Assembly (NCBI RefSeq): GCF_039645995.1
Contig: NZ_CP147920.1
Location: 1,736,001-1,800,000 of the forward strand
Length of the DNA: 64,000 bases
Direction: 5' to 3'
Source: Sulfurimonas sp. HSL3-1
GTDB taxonomy: Bacteria; Campylobacterota; Campylobacteria; Campylobacterales; Sulfurimonadaceae
Shown: piece by piece, positions 55,601 to 64,000 of the stretch
Numbering within the stretch: position 1 is the stretch's first letter
How the letters are laid out: each line of letters opens with the position of its first letter
Program-made: the position numbers and the translations under genes
Notes under the pieces: model-generated
Databases searched by the model: none
Seen by the model: the letters and a program-made list of their open reading frames with translations, nothing else
Told to the model about the DNA's origin: nothing

Positions 55601-56287
55601 TTACGAAAGAATGTAACCCTGTTTGCTGAGGCTCTTGATCCGAAGCTCGGGGGCGCGTTTTCGCAGGGAGTAGACGACCGTTTTCAGCGAGGATGACGAC
55701 ACCTCCTCGTCGGCCCAGATGGCGAATTCGAGGTCGTGGTAGCTGACGACCTGGTGGCGGTGCCGTACCAGATGCTCCAGCAGAATATTCTGTTTGACCG
55801 TCAGCGCCACATCTTCCCCGTCGGCATAGAGGCTTGCGGTGACGAGGTCATAGGTATGGATGGGCGAGAGGACGATACGTTCGCTCTTTTCCGCCTCGTC
55901 CTCCTCTAATCGTTCGCTTTGGTGGCGGCGGTAGGCGCTCCGCAGGACGGTTTCAAGCTCCTCGGGGCCGAAAGGTTTCATCACGTAGCCGTATGCCAGG
56001 GGGCGGAAAGCCTTTTGCAGCGTCTCGTTGTCGCAGTACGCCGTGATGTAGACGATGGGGACCGTGTGCTGCTCCCAGATCATATCGCTCAGCGCGAAAC
56101 CGTCGACTTTGCCTCTGATATTCACGTCCATCAGGACCATCCCCGGAATCTCCTCCTCGAACGCGGCGATAACGGCCATGGCGTTATCGAACACACCGAT
56201 AACGCGGATCCCCCACCCGTTGAGAATACTGGTGATGTAGCGGGCCGTCAGCATTTCATCTTCCACCACCATCACGGAGTCGATCAT
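55601..56287 (-). CDS. Response regulator with winged-helix output
   Basis: Receiver with E9/D10/E11 and phosphoacceptor D54 in LMDVNIRGK, Lys in MKPFGPEE. The C-terminal half is an OmpR-type winged helix (VKQNILLEHLVRHRHQVVSY, LKTVVYSLRKR). It is coupled by a four-base overlap with the upstream kinase. It lies 88 bp before the giant lipoprotein on the same strand. Confidence 0.9.
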   Translation of the reverse strand: MIDSVMVVEDEMLTARYITSILNGWGIRVIGVFDNAMAVIAAFEEEIPGMVLMDVNIRGKVDGFALSDMIWEQHTVPIVYITAYCDNETLQKAFRPLAYGYVMKPFGPEELETVLRSAYRRHQSERLEEDEAEKSERIVLSPIHTYDLVTASLYADGEDVALTVKQNILLEHLVRHRHQVVSYHDLEFAIWADEEVSSSSLKTVVYSLRKRAPELRIKSLSKQGYILS

Positions 56288-57471
56288 GCCTGCCCATCCT
56301 TTGCTTCAAATGTTATGGTAATGGTCACACCCCCGTCGGAAGCGATGTCGCAGGTACCGTTATCCAGCCCTTTGACAAGGTCGGTGATCAGCATCATGCC
56401 GATGCCCTCACTCGTCTCCGAGCGCTCAGGAAGCCCCTTGCCGTAATCCCGTACGATCAGATCGTAGCTTCCCCGGCCGCGCTGAACGAGTTTGATCAAA
56501 ACCTCTCCGTGCTCCGTGTCGTCATAGGCATACTTGATGGCGTTGGTAACGCCTTCGTTGACGATCAGTCCGATCGACAATGCATTTCGGATTCCCAGCC
56601 GGATGGATTTCTCGCATTCGCAGTGAATCTGTACCGCCGAGATTTTCTGGAGGTTCAGCGTCAGCATCTGCAGGTAGTGATGCATATCAATGTCTTCAAA
56701 ATCCTCTGCACTGTAAAGGTTTTCATGTACCATCGCCATCGCCCTCAAGCGGCCGATGTTTTCGGTGAAGTATTTGCGGTATTTCGGCTCTTCGATCTTC
56801 TCCGACTGCAGCCACAGCAGGCTCATGATGACCTGCATATTGTTTTTGACGCGGTGGTGAAGCTCCCGGAGCATGACTTCGCGCTCCCGTGCCGTTTTTG
56901 CCAGGCGCACTTCATAATCCACGCGCATATGTTCGAAATAGTAGACGACGAACGAGATAGCGACATAGCCGATAAACATCTGGATCAGGAGCCCCGCGGG
57001 AAAGATCGGGTCGCCGATATGAAACGCGCTCAGCAGCAGCACGACGCCGATACCGGACGCATTGAGGACACTCCACCGGATCCCCCGCTTCAATCCGTGC
57101 TGGGCAAAAACGTAAATCGGCAGGGAGGCGGTCCAGAAGAGCGCGGAATCCCTTTCGAATCCGTCGATGTGCAGCGAGAGAATGGCGAGGCCCGAGATCA
57201 CCCCGACAAGGATGCTCGAGGTCGTTTCCAGCCTGACCCTCCGGGTGCGGAACAGCATGTTGTTGATCAGGATAATGACGATCCCGAAGAGCTCCAGGAC
57301 GGCAAGCGTATCAAAGCCGTGGGCCAGGTTGTTATAGATGTCCAGGGCAAGGACCAGGACCGCGAAGACCGTAATAAGGTTTGCAATGACCGAGCGTTTA
57401 TACTCGATTGAATCTTCGGGATAGTCGATATTGTCACGGACAAAACGTTTACACCAGTGCGAGCAGAACAT
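56284..57471 (-). CDS. Membrane histidine kinase, HisKA_2 (HWE-like) type
   Basis: Six TM helices (about residues 28-180), a short linker, then LRELHHRVKNNMQVIMSLL with H205, the HisKA_2 box typical of LuxR/FixL-like and light-sensing kinases. The HATPase has NEGVTNAIKYAYD and GKGLPERSETSEGIGM. It has no obvious ligand domain beyond the membrane part. Start ATG 57471. Confidence 0.9.
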   Translation of the reverse strand: MFCSHWCKRFVRDNIDYPEDSIEYKRSVIANLITVFAVLVLALDIYNNLAHGFDTLAVLELFGIVIILINNMLFRTRRVRLETTSSILVGVISGLAILSLHIDGFERDSALFWTASLPIYVFAQHGLKRGIRWSVLNASGIGVVLLLSAFHIGDPIFPAGLLIQMFIGYVAISFVVYYFEHMRVDYEVRLAKTAREREVMLRELHHRVKNNMQVIMSLLWLQSEKIEEPKYRKYFTENIGRLRAMAMVHENLYSAEDFEDIDMHHYLQMLTLNLQKISAVQIHCECEKSIRLGIRNALSIGLIVNEGVTNAIKYAYDDTEHGEVLIKLVQRGRGSYDLIVRDYGKGLPERSETSEGIGMMLITDLVKGLDNGTCDIASDGGVTITITFEAKDGQA

Positions 57472-57524
57472 TCAGCCATCATAGCATGTTTTCTCTTGCG
57501 CCTGACGCGACCGCCCTTTCGGGC

Positions 57525-58196
57525 TCACTTCCCGGGCTGATTCGCCTTGTCGTGATCTTTCGCCTCTTCCATGCACGCGATCAGTTCCGTCTGCATATAG
57601 GCGCCCTGCAGTTTTGCGACCTGCTCGTCATGCCGCTCCTGCTGGTGCGCATCCAGTCCCGTGTCGTTATCCGCCACTTTGTCGTAGATGCTCTGCATCG
57701 CCGACCCCGCAAGCGTTTCGGTGGAATCCGTATGGACCATCTTCCAAAGTCCGTCGAGCCCGTCGGCGGGCACGGGGAGATTGCAGTAATAATACTTCGC
57801 CGGCGTCAGGCCCCAGAAACAGAAGCCGAGCGAGAGGTAAAACTCCAGTGCCTGGGGGACGCAGCTCGCCTTGAAACGCCGGACATGGTGCTGCACCGCC
57901 AGTTCGAACACCCAGTGCAGCAGCATCAGCGCGTAGCCGTGGCGCCGGTGGCACTGCGGGGTGAGGATATTGTGGATGGTCAGGTAATCGTGATAGCGGT
58001 CGATTTTGTAGAAAAGGTAGCAAAGGTGCTCCCCCGCATCATCCGTGAGGATAACGCTCCCCTCGGCATTCCAGCTGTAGTGGCGGTCCCACCACCGCAT
58101 CGCCTGGTCGGCGAAGCCCCGACTTTTCGCATCGTCGATCTGCGCGATGGAATCAAAGTACTCTTTTCGGTTAACGTCAATGACACGGTACGGCAT
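57525..58196 (-). CDS. GNAT-family N-acetyltransferase
   Basis: A GNAT core is visible: LTIHNILTPQCHRRHGYALM, with the acetyl-CoA loop (Q/RxxGxA form) and LEFYLSLGFCFWG. C-terminal 70 residues are helical and charged. Substrate unknown. ATG 58196 (MPYRVIDVN) is chosen over 58217 because AAAGGGG lies upstream. Confidence 0.75.
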   Translation of the reverse strand: MPYRVIDVNRKEYFDSIAQIDDAKSRGFADQAMRWWDRHYSWNAEGSVILTDDAGEHLCYLFYKIDRYHDYLTIHNILTPQCHRRHGYALMLLHWVFELAVQHHVRRFKASCVPQALEFYLSLGFCFWGLTPAKYYYCNLPVPADGLDGLWKMVHTDSTETLAGSAMQSIYDKVADNDTGLDAHQQERHDEQVAKLQGAYMQTELIACMEEAKDHDKANQPGK

Positions 58197-58382
58197 AAGT
58201 GCCCCTTTGCAAGCCAATAGTAATGCTTGAAAAGGGAAAACTTCACAGAGGTATTAAAAGTGACAAATAAGTGATGCGTTCAGTATAACGCCCCGGCTGT
58301 ATCTGCGGTCCGCCCGGGTGTATAAGAAGTGACCATTTGGGTAACCTTCACTCTTTTGCCTTCAATATGTCTGCATTTCAAC

Positions 58383-58411
58383 TTGCGATGTAGCTGATTT
58401 TGAGATATGAT
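58383..58411 (+). promoter_or_regulatory. Promoter and long leader of the cold-shock gene
   Basis: TTGCGA (58383-58388) and TATGAT (58406-58411), 17 bases apart. The predicted leader is about 130 bases and begins with an AAGATGA/TCATCTT hairpin (58423-58447), a common pattern for cold-shock mRNAs. The rest of 58197-58382 holds no gene. Confidence 0.5.
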
Positions 58412-58549
58412 ACAGCACAAGAAAGATGATATAGAGAGTTTCATCTTGGTTAGTTAAGTATTGAAGGCATTCTTTCCTCAATTTTTTCGATACCTTGCAG
58501 AGTGCTCCACATTCAATTTCGACGACTACATCAAAGACAAGGACTTGCG

Positions 58550-58768
58550 TTGGCAGATCTTAAAAAGGGAACCGTTAAATGGTTCAACAGTGAAAAAGGC
58601 TATGGGTTTATTTCCCCTGAAGACGGCGGTAAAGACGTATTTGTACACTTTCGCCAGGTCAACAGAACAGGCTACGGCCGCGTTGAGCTCCAGGAAGGTC
58701 AGGAAGTGACTTTCGAGATCGGCGAAGGGCAAAAAGGCCCGCAGGCAGAGAACGTCACTCCGCTCTAA
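58550..58768 (+). CDS. Cold-shock protein (CspA family), TTG start
   Basis: 72 residues with the OB-fold RNA-binding motifs KGYGFI (RNP1) and VFVHF (RNP2), starting [12 protein letters not shown]. Binds single-stranded RNA and helps translation in the cold. The TTG start at 58550 is set by AAGGA six bases upstream and by the family's start; the open frame upstream from 58502 is leader sequence. Confidence 0.93.
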   Translation: MADLKKGTVKWFNSEKGYGFISPEDGGKDVFVHFRQVNRTGYGRVELQEGQEVTFEIGEGQKGPQAENVTPL

Positions 58769-58803
58769 GCCCCTGTCGGCGGAACCCTCCGCCACCAGGA
58801 CAC

Positions 58804-58841
58804 CTTTGAAAACCCTGCAGATGCCCTCAGGTTTTTCAAAG
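58804..58841. terminator. Hairpin between convergent genes
   Basis: CTTTGAAAACCCTG and CAGGTTTTTCAAAG form a 14-bp stem with one mismatch and a 10-base loop, 36 bases after the cold-shock stop and 35 before the end of the convergent 59-aa gene. Likely a bidirectional terminator. Confidence 0.6.
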
Positions 58842-58875
58842 ATGCCCTGCTCTCCCCGGGTCCGGAAGGTTCCGG

Positions 58876-59055
58876 CTACGCTTCCGAAACACTCTCCGCT
58901 TCAACTTCCAGTTCCTCTTCCGGAACGTAGATCTCCGGAAGCGGCACGTAATCATCGCTTTTCTTGGCCTCTTTCTTGAGGCGTTTGGCCTCTTTCTTCT
59001 GCTTTTTATCAAGCTCCCGACGACGTTTTTCGAATGTCTGCGTACTGCGGGCCAT
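58876..59055 (-). CDS. Small basic protein (59 aa) coupled to the RhlE gene
   Basis: [20 protein letters not shown] opens a highly basic helical half, followed by an acidic end (PEEELEVEAESVSEA). The ATG overlaps the helicase stop as TGATG, so it is translationally coupled and probably acts with the helicase or the ribosome. No family recognised. The charge pattern resembles small RNA-binding proteins. Confidence 0.75.
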   Translation of the reverse strand: MARSTQTFEKRRRELDKKQKKEAKRLKKEAKKSDDYVPLPEIYVPEEELEVEAESVSEA

Positions 59056-60404
59056 CAGCGCATCCCCGCTTTCATCTGCGACAGATACGCCGCGACATCT
59101 TCCGCTTTCATCGGCTGCTCTTTACGGCGATCGCTCTGCGCATTGCGCTTCTTGTTCTGCTGCGCCGGCCGCTTTTTCGCATCGCCGCGCTCGCTTTTCG
59201 GCTGCTGCGAAGCGCGCTTGCCCGCGCTGTTCGTTTTCGCTCTGGCGGCAGACTTCGTCTTTTCGGGCAGCCGAGTCTCGAACCCTTCAACACTCTTCTG
59301 TGGGATCGACGCCTTGATCAGCTTCTCGATGTTGCGCAGGTAGTCGGCCTCTTCGGCGCAGACCAGTGAAACGGCCTCCCCTTCGTTGCCAGCGCGGCCG
59401 GTCCGGCCGATGCGGTGCACGTAGTCTTCAGGCACATTCGGCAGCTCGAAGTTGACGACATGCGGCAGCTGGTCGATGTCGATCCCGCGCGCCGCGATGT
59501 CCGTCGCCACGAGGACACGGACCCGACGTGCCTTGAAAGCCGCCAGCGCCTTCGTGCGCGCATTCTGGGTCTTGTTGCCGTGGATCGCCTCGGAAGGAAT
59601 GCCGTCGGATGTGAGCTGCTTGCAGAGGCGGTTCGCCCCGTGCTTGGTCCGCGTAAAGACCAGGACCTGCTCCCAGCCGTTGGTGTTGATCAGCGTGGAG
59701 AGCAGTGCGCGCTTACGGTCCTGTTTGACCGGGTAGACGACCTGCGCGACGCGTTCGGACGTCGTGTTGCGGCGGGCGACCTCGATGAGTTCAGGATTGT
59801 GCAGCAGGCCGTCGGCCAGCGTCTTGATCTCGTCGGAGAAGGTCGCGGAGAAGAGCAGCTTCTGCGCCTTTTTCGGTACGAGTTTGAGCACCTTTTTGAT
59901 GTCGTGGATAAACCCCATGTCGAGCATGCGGTCCGCTTCGTCGAGGATCAGGAGCTCGATGCGCGAAAGGTCGATGTTCTTCTGGTTCGCATGATCCAGC
60001 AGGCGCCCCGGCGTCGCGACGACGATGTCCACGCCGCCGCGCAGTTTATTGATCTGCGGGTTGATGTTGACCCCGCCGAAAATCACCGTCGAGTTCAGCT
60101 TCAGGTATTTGCCGTAGGTCTCGACGCTCTGTCCCACTTGTGCGGCCAGTTCACGCGTCGGCGTGAGCACCAGTGCACGGACGGGTCGTTTGCCTTTAGA
60201 AGGCGCCGCGCTGCTGAGCAGCTGCAGCATCGGCAGGGTAAAGCCCGCCGTTTTGCCCGTACCCGTCTGGGCACCGGCAAGGAGATCTTTCCCGCCGAGC
60301 ACGACGGGGATCGCCTGTGCCTGGATGGGTGTGGGTTCGGTGTAGCCCGTTTCGGCGACAGCACGCAAAATGGGCTCTGAAAGGCCCAGTGTAGAAAATG
60401 ACAT
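59055..60404 (-). CDS. rhlE: DEAD-box RNA helicase, RhlE
   Basis: All motifs present: [11 protein letters not shown] (Q), [28 protein letters not shown], then RecA-2 to [10 protein letters not shown]. The tail is Lys/Arg/Gln-rich, which aids RNA binding. ATG 60404 is chosen (AGGA upstream, MSFSTLGLS start is typical); the longer frame adds 14 residues. It is followed by the coupled small basic protein. Confidence 0.95.
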   Translation of the reverse strand: MSFSTLGLSEPILRAVAETGYTEPTPIQAQAIPVVLGGKDLLAGAQTGTGKTAGFTLPMLQLLSSAAPSKGKRPVRALVLTPTRELAAQVGQSVETYGKYLKLNSTVIFGGVNINPQINKLRGGVDIVVATPGRLLDHANQKNIDLSRIELLILDEADRMLDMGFIHDIKKVLKLVPKKAQKLLFSATFSDEIKTLADGLLHNPELIEVARRNTTSERVAQVVYPVKQDRKRALLSTLINTNGWEQVLVFTRTKHGANRLCKQLTSDGIPSEAIHGNKTQNARTKALAAFKARRVRVLVATDIAARGIDIDQLPHVVNFELPNVPEDYVHRIGRTGRAGNEGEAVSLVCAEEADYLRNIEKLIKASIPQKSVEGFETRLPEKTKSAARAKTNSAGKRASQQPKSERGDAKKRPAQQNKKRNAQSDRRKEQPMKAEDVAAYLSQMKAGMR

Positions 60405-60710
60405 ATGTATTCCTGTCAATAGGGGAGTACGTGTAGGATCCTCCAAGGATCCGAACGTTCCCTCAAGCCTGCCAAATATCCGAAAACATTATCGATCCAG
60501 GCTGTGGTGAAAAAAAATTGTTAAGGTAATCAAAGGATGGCTATGCGCAATCGAAGGATGACGAAAACGGAGTCAGTCGCAGACCGTGGTGCGCTGAAAG
60601 TATTGACATTATACCATAACCCCTACTTCATCGGTTCGCAGCCTGCACCTCACCGACAGAGAGCATGCTCTTCTTGCTCCCCGGAGGAGAGCGGCGTGAG
60701 CTTTTCAGGC

Positions 60711-60716
60711 TATAAT
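60711..60716 (+). promoter_or_regulatory. -10 element upstream of the DUF3147 gene
   Basis: TATAAT in CAGGCTATAATAGTT, 47 bases before the ATG. The remaining 60405-60710 interval holds short inverted GGATCC copies near 60440 and no supported gene. Confidence 0.45.
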
Positions 60717-60762
60717 AGTTCCCAGTGGAATACCGCAATCCCCTCAGTCTGAAAGGGAGCAG

Positions 60763-61113
60763 ATGTATTACTACATCGTTAAAATCATCACTACGACGCT
60801 GCTGATCGTCGTGATCTCCGAAATCTCCAAACGGAGCACCCTTATAGGGAGTATTCTCGCTTCGATCCCTCTGGTCTCGGTTCTGGCAATGATCTGGCTC
60901 TATGTCGATACCGGTAACACCCAAAAAGTGACGGAACTCTCCTACAGCATCTTCTGGCTGGTTCTCCCGTCGCTGACACTGTTCCTTTCTCTTATGCTGC
61001 TGCTCAAGCGGGGGGTGGGGTTTTATCCAAGCATGGCGCTTTCGATCATCCTGACCATTCTGGCCTACTATCTGATGATCGCGCTTCTGGAGAAGTTTGG
61101 TATAAAGCTGTAG
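60763..61113 (+). CDS. DUF3147-family membrane protein
   Basis: Four TM helices in 116 residues, with the family signature ISEISKRSTLIGSILASIP near the N-terminus. Function unknown. RBS GGGAG precedes ATG 60763. The gene appears monocistronic, 61 bp before the flavin reductase gene. Confidence 0.88.
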   Translation: MYYYIVKIITTTLLIVVISEISKRSTLIGSILASIPLVSVLAMIWLYVDTGNTQKVTELSYSIFWLVLPSLTLFLSLMLLLKRGVGFYPSMALSIILTILAYYLMIALLEKFGIKL

Positions 61114-61174
61114 CAGCCAAGGAACCCTGAAAATCACACCGAGGTTTATCCCGGGAAGGCGCGAGGAGTGTGTA

Positions 61175-61720
61175 ATGATGGAAATGATGCCGATCGGTAA
61201 AGCCTTTACCCTGATAGAATCCGGCCCCGTCGTCCTTGTAACGACAAAAGACGGAGAAAAAAACAACATCATGACCATCTCATGGACGATGGTGATGGAT
61301 TTCACGCCGCGCTTCGCCATGACGACGGGTCCTTGGAACTACTCTTATGCCGCGCTGCAACAAACACGCGAATGCGTCATTGCGATCCCGACGGTGGACC
61401 TCATCGACACGGTCGTCGGCATCGGTACCTGCAGCGGCTCGGATACGGACAAATTCGGGAAATTCGATCTTACACCGGCTGGCGGTGAATTTGTCGGCGC
61501 ACCGCTTATCAAAGAGTGCCTGGCGAACATAGAATGCACGGTCGTCGATATCATCGAGCAGCACAACATCATCGTGCTCGAAGGCGTGTGCGCATGGTTT
61601 GATCATGCGCGGAAAGAACAGCGGACCCTCCACGCCGTCGGCGACGGTACGTTTATTGTCGACGGCGAACGGCTGGACCGTAAGCGGATGATGCGTTCAA
61701 AACTTCCGGAGGGCGTCTGA
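61175..61720 (+). CDS. Flavin reductase-like (FMN-binding split-barrel) protein
   Basis: The flavin reductase/FMN-binding domain is visible: PVVLVTTKDGEKNNIMTISW, DFTPRFAMTTGPWNYSY and the ending DGERLDRKRMMRSKL. Reduces FMN or binds it in the cytosol; partner unknown. RBS GAGGAG precedes ATG 61175. Confidence 0.85.
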   Translation: MMEMMPIGKAFTLIESGPVVLVTTKDGEKNNIMTISWTMVMDFTPRFAMTTGPWNYSYAALQQTRECVIAIPTVDLIDTVVGIGTCSGSDTDKFGKFDLTPAGGEFVGAPLIKECLANIECTVVDIIEQHNIIVLEGVCAWFDHARKEQRTLHAVGDGTFIVDGERLDRKRMMRSKLPEGV

Positions 61721-61853
61721 CGTGCGGGCGTCGGGAAGTAGAAATATTGTAATTTTCATCCAAATGGACTAAGATTCATTAAATACTGTTTTTATTAAAT
61801 TATGAATAGTGAAACAGAGCGGACGTCCTCCGTCTGTACCAAAGGAGAATCTT

Positions 61854-62207
61854 ATGGCATATTGGAGCAAAAACAATCGCGCCTGCAAAACGACCTGGTC
61901 GACGTTAAAGCTTCTCGACCAGCTCGACACGGTCTTTCTTGAAGCCGGAGAGCTCAAGATCAAAGAGCTAACCTTTTTCAATCAGACCAGCAGCACCGAT
62001 CAGCGCAAAGCCGCGGCCCGGATGCTCGCGATCCAGCTGGACAATGTTTTCCGCGAAGTACGTGGGGCGACGTATGAGGAGGATATCACGGGAGAGCAGG
62101 CGATCGACTCGATGCTCAAAGTTCTGACGACACCCGAGGCAACCGTTTCGGACCTGGCGGAAAAGTGTGATGTCAGTTACAACTTCTACGGCGAGGAAGA
62201 CGAATGA
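61854..62207 (+). CDS. Hypothetical soluble protein (117 aa)
   Basis: Helical and acidic, no signal peptide, no family recognised. Motifs to note are LKLLDQLDTVFLEAGELKIK and KAAARMLAIQLDNVFREV. ATG 61854 has AAAGGAG; the longer frame adds 15 residues with no support. It overlaps the next gene as ATGA. Confidence 0.65.
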   Translation: MAYWSKNNRACKTTWSTLKLLDQLDTVFLEAGELKIKELTFFNQTSSTDQRKAAARMLAIQLDNVFREVRGATYEEDITGEQAIDSMLKVLTTPEATVSDLAEKCDVSYNFYGEEDE

Positions 62208-63358
62208 AAAGAGGCAGTTCCCTGTGCGCACTCGTCGCGGGCATCATGAGCGCATTTTTTCTCGTATTGAACCCGGCCCGGGCCCATGCAGAGATCAATA
62301 CGGCAACCATCGTCAACGCATCCAAATCCGGTGTCAGCCGCCTGCTGGACGAACGGCAGCCCCTCGCCGATGCCGCGCAGCACTCCATTCTGGAAACGAT
62401 GCTCAAAGGCGCGGATATTAAGCTCAAAGTGTTTGAAAGCGACGACAACGCCTCCACATCGCTCGGCTTCGAGTATGAATATTCCAGGGACATCGCCCAA
62501 TACGCTTTCCGTTCGGAGAAGGCAACGCACACCGGACTGGCACTGAACTTCAGCGCTTCGGGCAACGTCGCGTTTGAGCAAAGTGCCAACCCGCGCAATC
62601 TGACGGACACGCGCTTTTCGTTCGGATACTACTTTTCGACCGGAGGCGTTCTACCCGGGACACCGGATTTCGCCCTCCTGAACAGGCTCGAAGACGCCGC
62701 CGCCGAAGCCAACACGACCGATGAACTCCGGCAGTTGTCCGCATGGAAAGAGCTCGCCAAAGCGGTTCGGAATCAGCTCTCGGATCAGTACTACTTCGAC
62801 CTCTCCGTCAAAGGGGGCCTTGAAGCGGATCAGTCCTTTAAAGCGAAGCAGTATTACTACGGGCTTTATGCCAATATGATTGCGAAGGGTTGGAATGCCG
62901 AAACGTCGGTGCTGGCCCAGTTCAATATCCTCGACTACCCGGCGGCGCTGCTGCGTCTGCTCAGCGGCGTCGATGACACCTGGCAACCAAGAGGCTCTTC
63001 TTTTCCGGAGTTTTTGATCGGCATCGACCAGGTGGACCCGGATTCAGACACCCCGCGCCAGATCATCGCCGGGGATGAATCCTCTTTTACGCGGATGCGG
63101 TTCGAAGCCAGTTTTCGGACCCTCGCCGCGACCTACAATGACGCCGACGCTTTTATAGAGGCGAACTACCGCTACTACCAGGAGATCAATCCCTCCAGTG
63201 CGGTCAAAGCCGCGGGGCTGGACACCTACAGCTTTTTTACGGTGGCGCTCGTCATGCCTGAGGCCGAGGGCCTTTATGTCAGTTATTCCGACGGGAAACT
63301 TCCCCTGGACAGACAAAACGACCAGGTATACGAACTGGGCTTCAAGTACAAGTTTTAA
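62204..63358 (+). CDS. Hypothetical outer-membrane beta-barrel-like protein
   Basis: A signal peptide (FFLVLNPARAHA) and many alternating strands (FSFGYYFSTGG, SQFQ-free but Tyr/Phe-rich), ending in ELGFKYKF with a terminal Phe, as outer-membrane barrels do. No family recognised. Translationally coupled to the 117-aa gene by ATGA. Confidence 0.6.
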   Translation: MKRGSSLCALVAGIMSAFFLVLNPARAHAEINTATIVNASKSGVSRLLDERQPLADAAQHSILETMLKGADIKLKVFESDDNASTSLGFEYEYSRDIAQYAFRSEKATHTGLALNFSASGNVAFEQSANPRNLTDTRFSFGYYFSTGGVLPGTPDFALLNRLEDAAAEANTTDELRQLSAWKELAKAVRNQLSDQYYFDLSVKGGLEADQSFKAKQYYYGLYANMIAKGWNAETSVLAQFNILDYPAALLRLLSGVDDTWQPRGSSFPEFLIGIDQVDPDSDTPRQIIAGDESSFTRMRFEASFRTLAATYNDADAFIEANYRYYQEINPSSAVKAAGLDTYSFFTVALVMPEAEGLYVSYSDGKLPLDRQNDQVYELGFKYKF

Positions 63359-63378
63359 CGCGGGCTGCGGCGCAACGG

Positions 63379-64000
63379 CTACTCTGTTGCGGCCGCGGGT
63401 TTCGATAGAAAGAGCGACGTATAGATCCCCGCCCCGATCAACACCGCCCCGACGACGTGATAGGACTGCAGCGTTTCGCCGAGAAAGATATAGGCCAGTA
63501 CGGCGCCGAAAAGCGGCATAAGGTGGGCAAACTGTCCCGTTTTCGCCGCGCCGAGCACGTCGATTCCCCTGTTCCAGAAGATATACGAGAGGATCGAGGC
63601 GAAGAGCGAGACGTAGATGAAGTAGGTCCAGTAATTTTCAAACAGCAGCAGTTCGGTATGAAACGTGTATCCCTGCACCAGGTAGATCGGCAGCAGGTAG
63701 ACGAACCCCAGGTACATATTGGCCATGAAGAGCTCCGCGCTGCTGAAGCCCGCGGGCTTCAGTTTGAACAGGACCGAATAGAGCGCCCATACCAGCGAGC
63801 TGACGAGCATCCAGAAGTCGCCGTGGCTGAGGTTGAGCGCGGCGATGTTGCCTATTTCCCCCTTGAGGATCAAAAAGAGAACCCCCATCGTCGAGAGGGC
63901 GATGCCCATAACCTGCCGCTTCGTCACGTCATGCTTGAGCATGAGCGCCGAGAGGATCAGGATCATGATGGGCACGCTGGAGTTGATGAGCAGCGCATTG
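63379..64000 (-). CDS. EamA/DMT transporter, C-terminal part (5' end outside window)
   Basis: About 207 residues of an EamA transporter: two or three helices of repeat 1, then the complete second repeat with WNRGIDVLGAAKTGQFAHLM and PLFGAVLAYIFLGE. The frame is open to the window edge, so the methionine at 63975 is internal. The substrate cannot be told. Confidence 0.88.
   Translation of the reverse strand, partial: NALLINSSVPIMILILSALMLKHDVTKRQVMGIALSTMGVLFLILKGEIGNIAALNLSHGDFWMLVSSLVWALYSVLFKLKPAGFSSAELFMANMYLGFVYLLPIYLVQGYTFHTELLLFENYWTYFIYVSLFASILSYIFWNRGIDVLGAAKTGQFAHLMPLFGAVLAYIFLGETLQSYHVVGAVLIGAGIYTSLFLSKPAAATE

Noticed and set aside
1-64000. CRISPR arrays, transposases, integrases, prophage or plasmid genes
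   Set aside because: No regularly spaced short repeats, DDE or recombinase motifs were seen in reading both strands.

Overview
The window (moderately high GC, compact, overlapping genes) looks like chromosome from a Campylobacterota bacterium of the Sulfurimonas/Sulfuricurvum type. That assignment is inference. It rests on promoters with a good TATAAT box but little -35, on the SHP/DHC-type cytochromes, the Kor-type 2-oxoacid oxidoreductase, DUF2202/DUF4395/DUF815 proteins, and general protein style. No rRNA, CRISPR array, transposase or phage gene was seen.

Layout. 1-900: end of pyrF, a tRNA-Ser/tRNA-Asn pair and a two-copy 126-bp-period repeat. 931-4274: an RhlE-type RNA helicase and a B12-dependent (class II) ribonucleotide reductase. 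4.5-6.2 kb: an AT-richer run of tiny membrane-protein genes, one apparently frameshifted, and a lipoprotein. 6.2-8.9 kb: DUF4395, DUF4145 and CNNM-type proteins. 8.9-17.8 kb (minus strand): an overlapping operon, tetR - TolC fused to a periplasmic-binding-like domain - HlyD - RbbA-type double ABC protein - ABC-2 permease - LpxR-like lipid A deacylase. 17.9-21.7 kb: HIT protein, TonB-C-like protein, metallophosphoesterase, APC permease, DUF2202 protein. 21.9-27.9 kb (minus strand): a molybdate operon, OprD-type porin - di-Mop - di-Mop - modA - di-Mop - modD - modB - modC, behind two 24-bp ModE-like palindromes. 28.1-30.5 kb: MATE exporter and a membrane sensor-like protein.

30.5-33.9 kb holds the most unusual locus: a two-gene 2-oxoacid oxidoreductase whose alpha/gamma chain carries an N-terminal cytochrome b5-like domain and a DUF2231-like membrane domain. 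Its beta chain has Gln where one of the usual four Fe-S cysteines sits. 34-39.6 kb: Fe-SOD, EamA transporter, NDH-2-like flavoprotein, AraC/GyrI regulator divergent from an aminotransferase, PsiE-like protein. 39.6-44.8 kb: a cytochrome locus (SHP, diheme c, cytochrome b561 fused to diheme c) framed by two Spy/CpxP-like proteins and a two-component system. 44.8-50 kb: DUF815 ATPase, TIGR01777 epimerase, a helicase-like relict, a NYN protein, a ClC transporter. 50-57.5 kb: a 1,810-residue cadherin-like lipoprotein and a second two-component system. 57.5-64 kb: GNAT protein, cold-shock protein, 59-aa basic protein, second RhlE helicase, DUF3147, flavin reductase, a hypothetical pair and a truncated EamA transporter.

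Likely working units are the lipid/drug exporter operon, the molybdate uptake and storage operon, the membrane-tethered 2-oxoacid oxidoreductase, and the SHP/DHC electron-transfer locus with its regulators. Start codons were moved from the longest frame wherever a ribosome binding site decided the matter. No database search was possible.
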